Assembly (NCBI GenBank): GCA_964561025.1
Contig: CAZLNM010000010.1
Coordinates: forward strand, 1 to 64,000
DNA length: 64,000 nt
Direction: 5' to 3'
DNA from: JAAZNF01 sp964561025
GTDB taxonomy: Bacteria > Myxococcota > B64-G9
Positions within the stretch are counted from its first letter, which is position 1; each line of letters begins with the position of its first letter. This document shows positions 25,234 through 34,601 of this stretch, in pieces. The notes beneath the pieces are model-generated. The model worked only from the letters and a program-made list of their open reading frames with translations, had not been told where the DNA came from and did not search any database. A program made the position numbers and the translations under genes.

Positions 25234-25261
25234 TTGCCAACGCAAAATCCGTCCATATAAT
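25234..25261 (+). promoter_or_regulatory. Strong sigma70-type promoter of the L3 gene
   Basis: TTGCCA (25234-25239) and a consensus TATAAT (25256-25261) with a 16-bp spacer. Transcription would start near 25268 and the AAGGAG ribosome site follows. This is the best -10 element in the window. Confidence 0.7.
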
Positions 25262-25297
25262 GGTGCGCCCTGTTGGTTGAAATAGAAGGAGTCTTCC

Positions 25298-25945
25298 ATG
25301 TCGAGTGCAATCCTTGGCCGAAAGATCGGAATGCTGCGCCTCTTCGATCCCAGCGGAAACGCCGTCTCCTGCACCGTGGTGCAGGCCGGCCCCTGCGTGG
25401 TGCTGCAGAAGATGAACGCCACCAAGCACGGCTACAGCGCCATCCAGATCGGCTTCGAGGAGGCCCGGCCGAATCGCATCAACAAGTCCCACGCCGGCCA
25501 GTTCGCCCGTCTCAACCTGAAGCCCATGAAGGTCCTGCGCGAGATCCGCATGCCGGCCGACAAGGTCGAGGCCCTGAAGGTGGGCGACACGCTCACGGTG
25601 GGCATCTTCCAGGACGGCGAGCTGGTGGACGTCATCGGGACCAGCAAGGGCCGGGGATTCGCCGGCGTGGTCAAGCGCTACCACTTCGCCGGGCATCCGC
25701 AGACCCGCGGCACCCACTTCTACCGCCGTCACCCGGGCTCGATCGGACACCGCGAGTGCCCCGGCAAGGTGTGGAAGGGCAAGAAGCTCCCCGGCCACAT
25801 GGGCGACGAGAGGATCACCACCCAGAACCTCCGGCTGTTCAAGGTGGACGCCGAGAAGAACCTGCTCCTCATCCGCGGAAGTGTGCCAGGATACAACGGT
25901 GCCCTGGTGATGATCCGCAAGGCCAAGAAGGCCGCCAAGGCCTGA
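25298..25945 (+). CDS. rplC: 50S ribosomal protein L3
   Basis: 215 residues, full family length. It has the family signatures GRKIGMLRLFDPSG at the N-terminus, GTSKGRGFAGVVKRY in the middle and WKGKKLPGHMGDERITTQN in the central loop that reaches towards the peptidyl-transferase centre. The loop before it (HRECPGKVWKG) is slightly unusual compared with most bacterial L3. ATG with AAGGAG upstream. It is not followed by rplD or any other ribosomal gene; the next gene is the first beta-barrel of the Glt/Nfs block, 150 bp on. It is therefore either relocated from the S10 operon or a second copy. Confidence 0.95.
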   Translation: MSSAILGRKIGMLRLFDPSGNAVSCTVVQAGPCVVLQKMNATKHGYSAIQIGFEEARPNRINKSHAGQFARLNLKPMKVLREIRMPADKVEALKVGDTLTVGIFQDGELVDVIGTSKGRGFAGVVKRYHFAGHPQTRGTHFYRRHPGSIGHRECPGKVWKGKKLPGHMGDERITTQNLRLFKVDAEKNLLLIRGSVPGYNGALVMIRKAKKAAKA

Positions 25946-26097
25946 TCCGGCCCCCGATTTCCATACTGGTTGTTCCCTTCTGACGCACCGGTTCAACCGG
26001 GTGCAAAAAGTACTTGCGTCCCGATCTTGCTTGTTATACAGGGGACGCAGGCATGGACGGCCGTTATCAACCTCACCTGCATGGAGAGAGTGAAACC

Positions 26098-26832
26098 ATG
26101 GGTGTCAGGAAAATCCTGCTCATCGTCGCAAGTTGTCTGGCTCTGTCGGCCGCGGCGCAGGCTGTCGCCGCCGAGCCCATCGTGCGCAACCAGCTCTTCG
26201 GGCTGGGCGGGCGCTTCGAGGCCAGCCTCACGCCGGCCTTCTCGGTCTTCGACAAGTACACCCGCCACATGACGATCTCGGCCGGGTTGGGGTACTTCCT
26301 CAACGACTACATCGGCTTCGAGTTCGAGGGCGGGTACGCGGTGCTGCACGGAGATCGCAGCCTGCTCAAGGAGATCGTCTCCACCGCTGTGGACACCTTG
26401 CAGGGCATCAAGAAGCTCCCGCTCTCCGACCTGAAGTACATGACCTGGTTCGTCCAGGGCGGGCTGGTGCTGTGCCCGCTGTACGGCAAGCTGGAGCTGT
26501 CCTCGGAGCTGGCGGTGAGCTTCCACCTGTACTTCGTGGGAGGGGCCGGGGTGGCCGACTGGCGCTACCACCAGCTGGGGGACGCGCTGCCGGACGGCAC
26601 AGACTTCGAACGCATCGAGGTGGACTACGGGGTGAAGCCGACCTTCTACTTCGGCGGCGGATTGCGCTTCCACTTCGCGCGCGCCTGGAGCCTGCGCCTC
26701 GAGATCCGCGACGAGTTCTTCTACGACAAGTACGAGGCCGAGCACAAGGTGGCCACCACCGTCGAGCCCAAGACGATTACGGACTTCAACCACGTCACCC
26801 TGGTCCGGCTCAGCATGGGCTGGTCGTTCTAG
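26098..26832 (+). CDS. Outer-membrane beta-barrel protein, first gene of Glt/Nfs block
   Basis: 244 residues. The signal peptide (LLIVASCLALSAAAQAVAA) precedes a barrel of alternating strands ending in LVRLSMGWSF, with a C-terminal Phe. This fits the myxobacterial outer-membrane barrel family that includes GltA, GltB, NfsA and NfsB. Position suggests the NfsA/GltB role: anchoring the trans-envelope TPR complex in the outer membrane. A GGAGAGAG stretch precedes the ATG at 26098. It is 14 bp before a second, related barrel gene. Confidence 0.8.
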   Translation: MGVRKILLIVASCLALSAAAQAVAAEPIVRNQLFGLGGRFEASLTPAFSVFDKYTRHMTISAGLGYFLNDYIGFEFEGGYAVLHGDRSLLKEIVSTAVDTLQGIKKLPLSDLKYMTWFVQGGLVLCPLYGKLELSSELAVSFHLYFVGGAGVADWRYHQLGDALPDGTDFERIEVDYGVKPTFYFGGGLRFHFARAWSLRLEIRDEFFYDKYEAEHKVATTVEPKTITDFNHVTLVRLSMGWSF

Positions 26833-26846
26833 CCAGGAGCACCGCC

Positions 26847-27647
26847 ATGAAAACCACCCGCATCCCCGTCGCCGTCCTGTGCGCGCTGCTGCTGCCTGCC
26901 GCAGCGTACGCCCAGAGCGTGAACGAGCGTGTCCACGTGCTTCAGAAGCGCGACTATTCGGTGAAGGGCAAGTTCGAGATCGGTCTCTTCGGGGGCCTCA
27001 CCGTCGGCGACGTGTTCACCCAGCAGTTCGCCCACACCCTGACCTTCGACTACCACATCAACGAGGCACTGGCCATCGAGGCGCTGTGGATGAGCAGCAA
27101 GCTCCCCTTCGCCAACGGCACCCGCGTGGCCGGCGCGGGGCAGGCGGAGTACAAGGACGACAAGAACTTCCGCTGGGGCGAGACCTACACCGGGGCCTAC
27201 GACCAGGTGAAGTCCGACGCCCAGCTCTCCCCCAGCAACGCCGATCTGGTCATGCTCTCCAACTACATCGGCGTGGCGGTCCAGTTCTCCCCCATCTACG
27301 GCAAGTGGTCGCTGTTCAACTGGGGGTTGGGGCACGCCGACATCTACCTCACCGCCGGTGGCGGCGTGGCCACCACCGACTACCGCAAGGCCAACGGCAA
27401 CTGGGTGGACACCGGCACCTACTTCGTGGGCTCGTTCGGCGGCGGCTTCCGCATCTTCCTGGCGCGCTGGCTCGCCCTGCGCCTGGACCTGCGCGACTAC
27501 ACCTTCGCCGCGCGGGTGGAGGTCCCGGCCCAGGGAGGCAGCGGCGGCACGGTGGAGACCAAGATCCGCAACAGCCTGTACCTGATGTTCGGCGTGTGCC
27601 TGCTCTTCGGCGGCGAGGCCCCGGTCGAGATCTGGAGCCCGTACTGA
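26847..27647 (+). CDS. Outer-membrane beta-barrel protein, second of Glt/Nfs block
   Basis: 266 residues. The ATG follows CAGGAG. The signal peptide ends at AAAYAQ. The mature protein begins with SVNERVHVLQKRDYSVKGKFEIGLFGG, a pattern typical of the myxobacterial barrel family, and has repeated Tyr/Phe-rich strands. It pairs with the upstream barrel as GltA/GltB (or NfsA/NfsB) pair in M. xanthus. It is 21 bp before the TPR gene and clearly co-transcribed. Confidence 0.8.
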   Translation: MKTTRIPVAVLCALLLPAAAYAQSVNERVHVLQKRDYSVKGKFEIGLFGGLTVGDVFTQQFAHTLTFDYHINEALAIEALWMSSKLPFANGTRVAGAGQAEYKDDKNFRWGETYTGAYDQVKSDAQLSPSNADLVMLSNYIGVAVQFSPIYGKWSLFNWGLGHADIYLTAGGGVATTDYRKANGNWVDTGTYFVGSFGGGFRIFLARWLALRLDLRDYTFAARVEVPAQGGSGGTVETKIRNSLYLMFGVCLLFGGEAPVEIWSPY

Positions 27648-27668
27648 GGCCCGGAGGGAAAGACGACC

Positions 27669-29258
27669 ATGAAAACCGCGATCCTTTCCGCGTCGCTTTT
27701 GCTGCTTTCCTCGGCCGCGCTGGCCCAGGCGCCGGCGGCCAACATCACCCAGGCGGTGGAGAGTTACAACGCCGGTAACTTCCAGCGCGCCGCGCTCCAG
27801 TTCTACGAGGTCAAGCAGACCGACGGCAACGCCGCCAACCGCGCCCAGGCCGAATACTACCTGGGGCAGTCGCTGTTCCGGCTCGGCATGTACCAGTCGG
27901 CGCTGGCCTACTTCAACGCCGCCTTCGTGGCCGGCCCGGCCCACCCCTATTATCTGAAGGGCGCCGAGGGCCTGATCAAGGTGGCCGAGGCGCTGCGCGA
28001 CGACACCCTCATCCCCTCGCAGATCAACAAGTACTACAACGCGCAGGAGTTCGCGGCCATGGATCCCATGGCCCTCTCCCGCATCAACTTCTACGTGGGT
28101 CTCTTGCTGTATCGCCAGGAGAAGTACGGCGAGTCCATGGCCTTCCTGGGCGCGGTGGACGAGAGCTCCCCGGTGTTCGCCAAGGCGCTCTTTCTGCAAG
28201 GCGTCATCCACATCCGCCTGGGCGTGCGCGCCGCGGCCGCCCGCGACGAGGCCGGCTCCCAGCGCGAGTACGAGCAGGCCATCGCCCTGTTCGAGCGCAT
28301 CATCGACCTCAGCGGCCGGGAGAAGCAGAAGGCCCTGGCGGCCATCGCCCGCTACGACAACATCGTGCGCGTGTGGCAGCTGTGCACCCTGAACCTGGCG
28401 CGCGCCTACTACGGCAAGGGCGACTACCAGAAGGCGGTGCAGTTCTACGAGCGCATCCCGCGCTTCTCCCAGGACTGGGCGGACGCCCTGTTCGAGGTGG
28501 GTTGGGCGCACTTCATGCGCAAGGACTTCGGCAAGGCCCTGGGCGCGCTGCACACCCTGCACTCGCCCCACTTCGGCGAGATGTTCGTGCCCGAGTCCTG
28601 GATCCTCAAGGCCACCATCTACTTCCACGTGTGCCTGTACGAGGAGGCCGAGGAGAACCTCAAGTTCTTCGAGGACACCTATGCCAAGATGATCCCGGTG
28701 CTGCGCGAGCTCACCGAGAAGGGCCTGCCCAACGAGGCCTTCTCGAACCTCTTGCTCAAGGACAAACTCGAGGAGTCCGATCCCATGGCCAAGGTGCCGG
28801 CCATGGTGCGGCGCTACATCCTGGAGAACCCCCGCGTGGAGAACTTCCGCCACTTCCTGCGCTCGCTGGACGGCGAGGGCCGCGCCATCGCCGAGACCTC
28901 CGAGTGGAAGGGCTCGCGCCTGGCCGAGGAGCTGGCGGGCATCGTGACGGTGCAGCGCAACCTGCTGGAGAAGACCGCCGGCGGCTTCGTCAAGGCGAAC
29001 CTTCTCTCGGCGGCCCAGACCATCCAGGGTTTCTCCAACCACGCCAAGCTCATCGCCCTGGAGATCACCCCGGCCAAGCGCGAGCTGGTCAAGGCCGGCG
29101 TCTCCATCAAGGCCGAGGAGCGCGGCCGGCTGGCCCCGCGCCCGCGGGTGGTGGACGAGACCTACAACTACTGGCCCTTCCGCGGCGAATACTGGGAGGA
29201 CGAGCTGGGGTACTACGAGTACACGGTGCGCCAGGCGTGCCTGAAGACCGAGAAGTGA
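27669..29258 (+). CDS. gltC/nfsC: Periplasmic TPR protein, GltC/NfsC-like
   Basis: 529 residues with a signal peptide (LLLLSSAALAQA). Tetratricopeptide-type helix pairs run through residues about 25-330, for example YNAGNFQRAALQFYEV, RLGMYQSALAYFNAAF and YYGKGDYQKAVQFYERIP. The C-terminal third is helical and ends in a Tyr/Trp-rich motif (DETYNYWPFRGEYWEDELGYY). In M. xanthus GltC follows the barrels gltB and gltA in the same order. It would bridge the barrels to the other periplasmic TPR proteins. Orthology is inferred from order and architecture. Confidence 0.75.
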   Translation: MKTAILSASLLLLSSAALAQAPAANITQAVESYNAGNFQRAALQFYEVKQTDGNAANRAQAEYYLGQSLFRLGMYQSALAYFNAAFVAGPAHPYYLKGAEGLIKVAEALRDDTLIPSQINKYYNAQEFAAMDPMALSRINFYVGLLLYRQEKYGESMAFLGAVDESSPVFAKALFLQGVIHIRLGVRAAAARDEAGSQREYEQAIALFERIIDLSGREKQKALAAIARYDNIVRVWQLCTLNLARAYYGKGDYQKAVQFYERIPRFSQDWADALFEVGWAHFMRKDFGKALGALHTLHSPHFGEMFVPESWILKATIYFHVCLYEEAEENLKFFEDTYAKMIPVLRELTEKGLPNEAFSNLLLKDKLEESDPMAKVPAMVRRYILENPRVENFRHFLRSLDGEGRAIAETSEWKGSRLAEELAGIVTVQRNLLEKTAGGFVKANLLSAAQTIQGFSNHAKLIALEITPAKRELVKAGVSIKAEERGRLAPRPRVVDETYNYWPFRGEYWEDELGYYEYTVRQACLKTEK

Positions 29259-29368
29259 GCATGGTTCGCTCGAGATAGCATGCTGGGTGTGCGCGAACAT
29301 CTGTCGGCGCGACCGGCCACGGCGCCAGTGCAAATAGCGCGGGCGGTCGCGCGTTTCGGAGGGCTTTC

Positions 29369-32300
29369 ATGAACCGACTCGGCAAGCTGGCCCTTTTGGT
29401 GGCGGCCCTGATCGCCTGCCCCCTCGTGTCCGAAGCGGCGCAATCAGGCTGGGGTTCGGGCGTGCTCATCGCCAAGAAACCCGCCAAGAAGCCCGCCAAG
29501 AAGCCGGACAAGAAGCCGGACAAGAAGCCGGACAAGAAGGAGCCGGCGGACAAGAAACCGCAGGACAAGAAGCCCGAGACCCGGCCCGAGGACGAGCTGC
29601 CCACCGGCCCGGCCAAGATCCAGCTCCCCACCATGGAGGAGAAGAAGGGCGACTCGGCCAAGCTCGACATCCAGCTCCTCGACTCGGAGATCGAGCAGCT
29701 CAAGAACATCGTCAAGGACTACCCGGAGGGGCCGGCCAAGGCCGACCTGTACTTCCGCCTGGCGGAGCGCTACTACGAGCGCTCGCGCTACGTGTACTAC
29801 ACCGAGATGCAGAAGTACGACGAGGACGTCCAGAAGTGGATGGAGGCCCGCGAGAAGAACCCCGAGGCCCCCGAGCCCAAGATCGACAACCGCGGCAGCA
29901 AGGTCTACACCGACGCCGCCATGCGCATCTACCGCATCATCTTCGAGCGCTACAAGGACTACCCGCGGCGGGACGAAGTGCTGTTCACCATGGGCTACAA
30001 CCTGTACGAGTCCGGCGAGAAGGCCGAGGGCGTCAAGATGTACTGGGAATTGATCAAGTCCTTCCCGGAGAGCCGCTTCGTGCCCGACGCCTACCTGGCC
30101 ATGGGCGAGCACTACTTCAACAGCAACGACGTCATCAACGCCAAGAAGGCCTACGAGAAGGCCCTGGCCTTCAAGGACTCCAAGGTGTACGTGTTCGCGC
30201 TCTACAAGCTCGGCTGGTGCGACTACAACCTGGGCGAGTACGAGAAGGCCATCGAGAAGTACAAGCAGGTGGCCGGCCTGGCGCAGCGCGAGGCCGCCGC
30301 GGGCGAGGCCGGCGACAAGAACAAGATCCAGCTCCGGCGCGAGTCGATGCAGGACATGGTGCTGGCCTACTCCCAGATCGACGCCCTGGAGGACGCCAAG
30401 GAATACTACGTCTCCCAGCTGGGGGAGAGCGGCGCGCTCGAGTACCTGCGCCGGCTGGCCCGCACCTATGAGACCCAGGGCAAGGCCGAGATGGTGGTCA
30501 AGTCCATGCGGCTGCTGCTCTCCGACTACCCCAACGATCCCGAGTGCCCCTCGTTCCACAACTCCATCGTGCTGGCCTACCGCAAGCTCAACCAGCGCGA
30601 GGACGTGAAGCGCGAGGTGAACCGCCTGATCGATCAGTACCGGCCGGGCTCGCAGTGGGCCGAGGTCAACAAGAACAACAAGGCGGCCATCGCCCGCGCC
30701 AACAACCTGGTGGAGGAGAGCCTGCGCGACCTGGTCACCAGCTACCACCGCGAGGCGCAGGAGACCAAGAGCTGGGACACCTACAACCTGGCGCGGGGCA
30801 TCTACGCCAAGTACCTCAAGACCTTCCCCGACTCCGAGTCGGCCTACAAGCTGCGCTGGTACTACGCCGACATCCTGTACAAGATGGGCGACTTCTTCCA
30901 CGCCGCCGACGAGTACGCCAAGGTGGTGCAGAAGGATCCCAAGGGCCAGTTCTCCGCCGAGGCGGCCTACGACGCGGTGCTGTGCTGGGAGCGCTGCATC
31001 GAGCTGCGCGACAAGGAGAAGGTCGACTGCACCCAGTGGAAGCCCAAGACCGGCACGGCCAAGATCCACGAAGAGACCAAGGAGATGAAGCGCGAGAAGA
31101 TCGGCTTCGTCGAGACCAACATCTCCAAGGCGGCCACCAAGGACGACCTGGTCGCCAAGGAGATCCCCTTGCTGGAGAAGAAATTCCTGGAGGCCACCGA
31201 CATCTTCTCCCAGGTGGCCCCCAAGCACGACATGTACATCCCCATCCGCTTCAAGAGCGCCTTCATCTTCTACAAGTACCACCAGTACGACGAGATGACC
31301 AAGCGCTTCGGCGAGATCATTGAGCGCTACCCCACCAACGAGTACGCCATCAAGGCGGCGCGGCTCTCCATCAACACCCTGTACCTCAAGGCCACCGCCA
31401 GCGAGAGCGAGGACGAGCGCACCAAGTTCTGGGGTGAGATCAACCACTGGTCCAAGGCCTTCAAGGACAACAAGGTGCTGGTGAGCTCGCCGGTGGCGGT
31501 CAAGGAGAAGTTCGCGGACGAGCTGCAGAGCCTGATCGAGGAGTCGGGCTACAACGTGGTGCTGGCCCTGCGGCAGAAGGACGCCCTGGCGGCGGCCAGC
31601 GGCTTCGACCAGTTCGTCAAGGATTACCCCAAGAGCAAGTACGCGCACCGGGCCCTGTACGCGGCCATGGTCATCTACGACGAGGCGAAACAGCTCGACC
31701 TGGCCATCGACGCCGGCAAGAAGCTGCTCAAGAACTACCCCGACAGCGACCGCATCAACCCCACCATCGGCTTCTTGGCCACCTTCCATACCCGGGTGGC
31801 GGATTTCGACCAGGCGGCCCACTACTACGAGCAGTACTTCGACAAGTGGCTGCAACAGTCGGGCGAGGGTGGCAAGGGCAAGAAGGGCAAGCCCCAGCCC
31901 AAGCCCAAGGCCAAGCCGGCCGGCAAGGGCGACAAGGAAGAAGTCGAGGCCATCCTGATCACCGACAAGGAGGCCCAGGACGCCTTGTACAACGCGGCGC
32001 TGCTGCGGGAGAGCATCGGCGATCACAACGGGGCCATCGCCAACTTCGTAAAGTACGTCAAGCACTTCGAGGACGCCAAGGACGCCCCGGACGTGTACTT
32101 CAAAGTGGGCAAGATCTACGAGCTGCTCGGCAAGGTGCGCGAGGCCGACCACATCTGGGAAGGCTACAACGAGAAATTCGGCCAGAAGAGCACGCCCGGC
32201 CGCAACCTGAACGTGCTCTACCGGCACGCCATGGCCCTGCGCAAGCTCGGCAAGGAGAAAGACAGCGACAAATTGCTCGACAAGATCCTGGACGGTTACA

Positions 32301-32935
32301 ACCAGCTGCCCGAGGAGGCCCGCGACGCCGAGGCGCGCATGGCCGCTTCCCACGCCCGCTTCCTCCAGATCGAGCCCGAGTTCAACACCTACATCAACAC
32401 CAAGCTGGTGCTGCCGCCGGCCACGTTGAAGAAGAACCTGTTCTTCAAGATCGACACCCGTCCCAAGCTCGAGAAGAAGTACGAGGAGATCGTGGCCCTG
32501 CGGGATCCCGACTGGTCGATCGCCTCGCTGGTGCGCATGGCGCAGCTCAGCCAGAACCTCTCGGACTCCATGCTGGAGGCCCCGGTGCCGGCGGGCCTGA
32601 CGCCCGAGCAGGCGGACATCTACCAGGAGGAGTTGCAGAAGCAGGCCCTGCCGCTGGAGGAAAAGGCCATCACCCTGTACCGCAAGGCCATCGACGTTTC
32701 CAACGAGAAGGGCCTGTACAACGAGTGGACCATGAAGGCCCAGGACCTGCTGCGCGAGAAGTACGAGCCCAACGCCTACCCCGAGGTCTTCCGGCCCGAG
32801 ACGGCCTCCACCGAGTACTTCTACCTGCAGGGCCCGAAGCTCGACAAGCTGGAAGTCCCCGACGAGCCCGAGCCCGCCGCGCTGCCGCCGCCGGCCCCCG
32901 CGGCCCCGGCCGCGGCGGAACAACCCGCATCGTAG
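29369..32935 (+). CDS. gltD/nfsD: Large periplasmic TPR protein, GltD(AgmU)/NfsD-like
   Basis: 1188 residues. ATG at 29369 with GGAGGG 6 bp upstream. A signal peptide is followed by a Lys-Pro-rich repeat (KKPA/KKPD units), then tetratricopeptide repeats along most of the length (for example EVLFTMGYNLYESGEKAEGV, YALYKLGWCDYNLGEYEKAI-like pairs). The length is close to that of M. xanthus GltD/AgmU, and the next genes are GltE-, GltF- and GltG-like in the same order. A probable periplasmic scaffold. The 110-bp gap upstream shows no clear promoter. The opposite strand has a very long open frame that is a GC artefact. Confidence 0.85.
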   Translation: MNRLGKLALLVAALIACPLVSEAAQSGWGSGVLIAKKPAKKPAKKPDKKPDKKPDKKEPADKKPQDKKPETRPEDELPTGPAKIQLPTMEEKKGDSAKLDIQLLDSEIEQLKNIVKDYPEGPAKADLYFRLAERYYERSRYVYYTEMQKYDEDVQKWMEAREKNPEAPEPKIDNRGSKVYTDAAMRIYRIIFERYKDYPRRDEVLFTMGYNLYESGEKAEGVKMYWELIKSFPESRFVPDAYLAMGEHYFNSNDVINAKKAYEKALAFKDSKVYVFALYKLGWCDYNLGEYEKAIEKYKQVAGLAQREAAAGEAGDKNKIQLRRESMQDMVLAYSQIDALEDAKEYYVSQLGESGALEYLRRLARTYETQGKAEMVVKSMRLLLSDYPNDPECPSFHNSIVLAYRKLNQREDVKREVNRLIDQYRPGSQWAEVNKNNKAAIARANNLVEESLRDLVTSYHREAQETKSWDTYNLARGIYAKYLKTFPDSESAYKLRWYYADILYKMGDFFHAADEYAKVVQKDPKGQFSAEAAYDAVLCWERCIELRDKEKVDCTQWKPKTGTAKIHEETKEMKREKIGFVETNISKAATKDDLVAKEIPLLEKKFLEATDIFSQVAPKHDMYIPIRFKSAFIFYKYHQYDEMTKRFGEIIERYPTNEYAIKAARLSINTLYLKATASESEDERTKFWGEINHWSKAFKDNKVLVSSPVAVKEKFADELQSLIEESGYNVVLALRQKDALAAASGFDQFVKDYPKSKYAHRALYAAMVIYDEAKQLDLAIDAGKKLLKNYPDSDRINPTIGFLATFHTRVADFDQAAHYYEQYFDKWLQQSGEGGKGKKGKPQPKPKAKPAGKGDKEEVEAILITDKEAQDALYNAALLRESIGDHNGAIANFVKYVKHFEDAKDAPDVYFKVGKIYELLGKVREADHIWEGYNEKFGQKSTPGRNLNVLYRHAMALRKLGKEKDSDKLLDKILDGYNQLPEEARDAEARMAASHARFLQIEPEFNTYINTKLVLPPATLKKNLFFKIDTRPKLEKKYEEIVALRDPDWSIASLVRMAQLSQNLSDSMLEAPVPAGLTPEQADIYQEELQKQALPLEEKAITLYRKAIDVSNEKGLYNEWTMKAQDLLREKYEPNAYPEVFRPETASTEYFYLQGPKLDKLEVPDEPEPAALPPPAPAAPAAAEQPAS
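29474..29533 (+). repeat. Five 12-bp tandem units coding for KKPA/KKPD
   Basis: Units of the form AAGAAGCC(C/G)G(C/A)C repeat five times in the gltD/nfsD-like gene just after the signal peptide, giving a Lys-Pro-rich spacer. Such extended basic spacers often cross or contact peptidoglycan. Confidence 0.8.
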
Positions 32936-32948
32936 AGGGAGGCACAAT

Positions 32949-34514
32949 ATGAAAACCGTGTTCACTCGTCGGCTTTGGGTTGCGGTGATCGGGGTCATGG
33001 GTTTCCTGGTGGCCGGTTGCCCCGAAAAGAAGGAAGTGATCAAGAAAGAGCCGGTGGTGCAGAAGCCGGTGCGCCCGAAGAGCGCCGAGCAGTTCTACAA
33101 CGAGGGCGTGGAGGCGCTCGCCGCCGGGAACCATGCCGCGGCCGAGACGGCGCTGCGCGAGGCCCTGGCCAAGGCCAAGGATCCCACAAAGCTCGCCGAT
33201 GCCCACTACAACCTGGGCGTGCTCTTGCTGCGCAAGGGCGATCTGGAGGGGGCGCGGCAGGAGTTCGAGGAAACCACCAAGCTCGTGCCCGCGCACCGCG
33301 ACGCCTTGGTCAACCTCGGCGCGGTGCTCAAGCAACAGAAGAAGTACCCCGAGGCCATCGAGGTGTACAAGAAGGCGCTCGAGGCGGTGCCCCGCGATCC
33401 GCTGATCATGAACAACCTCATCGTGGTGTACCGGCTCAACAAGCAATACAAGGAGGCCGAGAAGACCGGCCACCGGCTGCTGGCCCGCGCCCCCACCAAC
33501 GTGGAGGCCTACAAGAACATGACCCTGGTGTACTACGACCAGGGGAAATGGGAGATGGCCGAGCTGTGCGCCATCAACGCCGGCAAGATGCTGGAGGAAC
33601 AGAAGAAGATCGATCCTTCGGTCAAGGACGACGCCGGCATTCACAACAACCTGGGCATGATCTACCTCAAGCTCAACCGGCCGCGGGACGCGCTCACGCA
33701 CTTCGAGAAGGCGCTGGCCATCGATCCCGAATCGGTGGAGGCGCTGATCAACGTCGGCGCCATGGCTCACCAGTACCGCGACTATCCCCGGGCCATCGCT
33801 GCCTATGAGAAGGTGCTCCAGCGCGTGCCGCAGGAGGACAAGGCCATCACCGGGCTGGCATACGCCTTCTACGGCATGGGCAACGCCCAGAAGGCGGTGG
33901 AGTGGCTCGGCAAGGTCGTCGAACGGCACCCCGACGACGCTCGCTCGGTCTTCGCGCTCGGCCTGGTTTACGACAATATCCTCAAGGATTACGCCAAGGC
34001 GGTGAGCTACTACGAGAAGTACAAGGCCATCAAGGGGATGAACCTGGCGAACAACGACGCCGTGATCCAGCGGCTCGAGACCGCCAAGGCCCGCATGCAG
34101 ATGGTGGCCCAGCAGAAGGAGGAGGAGGAGAAGGCGCGCAAGGAGGAGGAGCAGAAGCGCAAGGCCCTGGAGGAGTCCAAGGCCCAGGGGTCAGGCCAGA
34201 GCGAGGAGAAGATCAAGGAGCTGCTCAAGGGCGCGCCGGAGGAGGGCACGGCGGGAACGCCGGTCGAGAACAAGCCGGAGGGTTCGGGAGAAGCCAAGCC
34301 GGAGGGCGCGGGAGAGGCCAAGCCGGAGGGCGCGGGAGAGGCCAAGCCGGAGGGCGCGGGCAAGACGGAGCCAGCGGCCAAGGACGGCGCCAAGGAACCG
34401 GAGAAGGCGCCCGGCGAGGCGCCAGCGGCGAAAGACGACGCCAAGAAGGAGCCCGACAAGGCCGAGGCGGACAAGGCGCCGCCCAAGGGCGAGTCGCCGC
34501 CGGCGAACCCCTAG
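32949..34514 (+). CDS. gltE/nfsE: TPR lipoprotein, GltE(AglT)/NfsE-like
   Basis: 521 residues with lipobox LVAGC and a Lys-rich start to the mature protein. Tetratricopeptide repeats fill residues about 35-350 (FYNEGVEALAAGNHAAAETAL, HYNLGVLLLRKGDLEGARQEF and others). A coiled-coil Glu/Lys segment and a repetitive Lys-Pro-Glu-Gly tail follow. GltE in M. xanthus is likewise a TPR lipoprotein next to GltD. Spacing to the upstream gene is 13 bp. Function: probable outer-membrane-anchored part of the Glt/Nfs complex. Confidence 0.85.
   Translation: MKTVFTRRLWVAVIGVMGFLVAGCPEKKEVIKKEPVVQKPVRPKSAEQFYNEGVEALAAGNHAAAETALREALAKAKDPTKLADAHYNLGVLLLRKGDLEGARQEFEETTKLVPAHRDALVNLGAVLKQQKKYPEAIEVYKKALEAVPRDPLIMNNLIVVYRLNKQYKEAEKTGHRLLARAPTNVEAYKNMTLVYYDQGKWEMAELCAINAGKMLEEQKKIDPSVKDDAGIHNNLGMIYLKLNRPRDALTHFEKALAIDPESVEALINVGAMAHQYRDYPRAIAAYEKVLQRVPQEDKAITGLAYAFYGMGNAQKAVEWLGKVVERHPDDARSVFALGLVYDNILKDYAKAVSYYEKYKAIKGMNLANNDAVIQRLETAKARMQMVAQQKEEEEKARKEEEQKRKALEESKAQGSGQSEEKIKELLKGAPEEGTAGTPVENKPEGSGEAKPEGAGEAKPEGAGEAKPEGAGKTEPAAKDGAKEPEKAPGEAPAAKDDAKKEPDKAEADKAPPKGESPPANP
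34271..34366 (+). repeat. Four 24-bp tandem units in the gltE/nfsE-like gene
   Basis: Units beginning CAAGCCGGAGGG repeat four times (34271, 34295, 34319, 34343), encoding an eight-residue EAKPEGAG-type repeat. The middle two are identical and the outer two diverge, so copy number is likely to vary between strains. Confidence 0.85.
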
Positions 34515-34533
34515 GAACTTTCACGGTAGCGGA

Positions 34534-34562
34534 TTGTCACACGAAAGGTTTTCCGGTACCGT
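34534..34562 (+). promoter_or_regulatory. Candidate internal promoter in the Glt/Nfs block
   Basis: TTGTCA (34534-34539) and TACCGT (34557-34562) with a 17-bp spacer lie in the 87-bp gap before the cglF-like gene. It could drive the last three genes separately. Confidence 0.5.
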
Positions 34563-34601
34563 ACTCGGTGGTCAGACCGTAGTCCCAGGAGGTAGCGAAC
34601 C

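Noticed and set aside
25985..26004. Hairpin GCACCGGTT-C-AACCGGGTGC as terminator of rplC
   Set aside because: It is followed by an A-run, not a T-run, on the plus strand, and the stem has a bulge.
29444..33043. 1199-codon open frame on the minus strand opposite the gltD-like gene
   Set aside because: It is a shadow of a high-GC coding strand: low-complexity Leu/Val/Gly sequence, no ribosome site, and the plus-strand gene has clear domains and a signal peptide.
34271..34366. CRISPR-like repeats
   Set aside because: Units are contiguous without spacers and are read in frame as an EAKPEGAG repeat in a lipoprotein.
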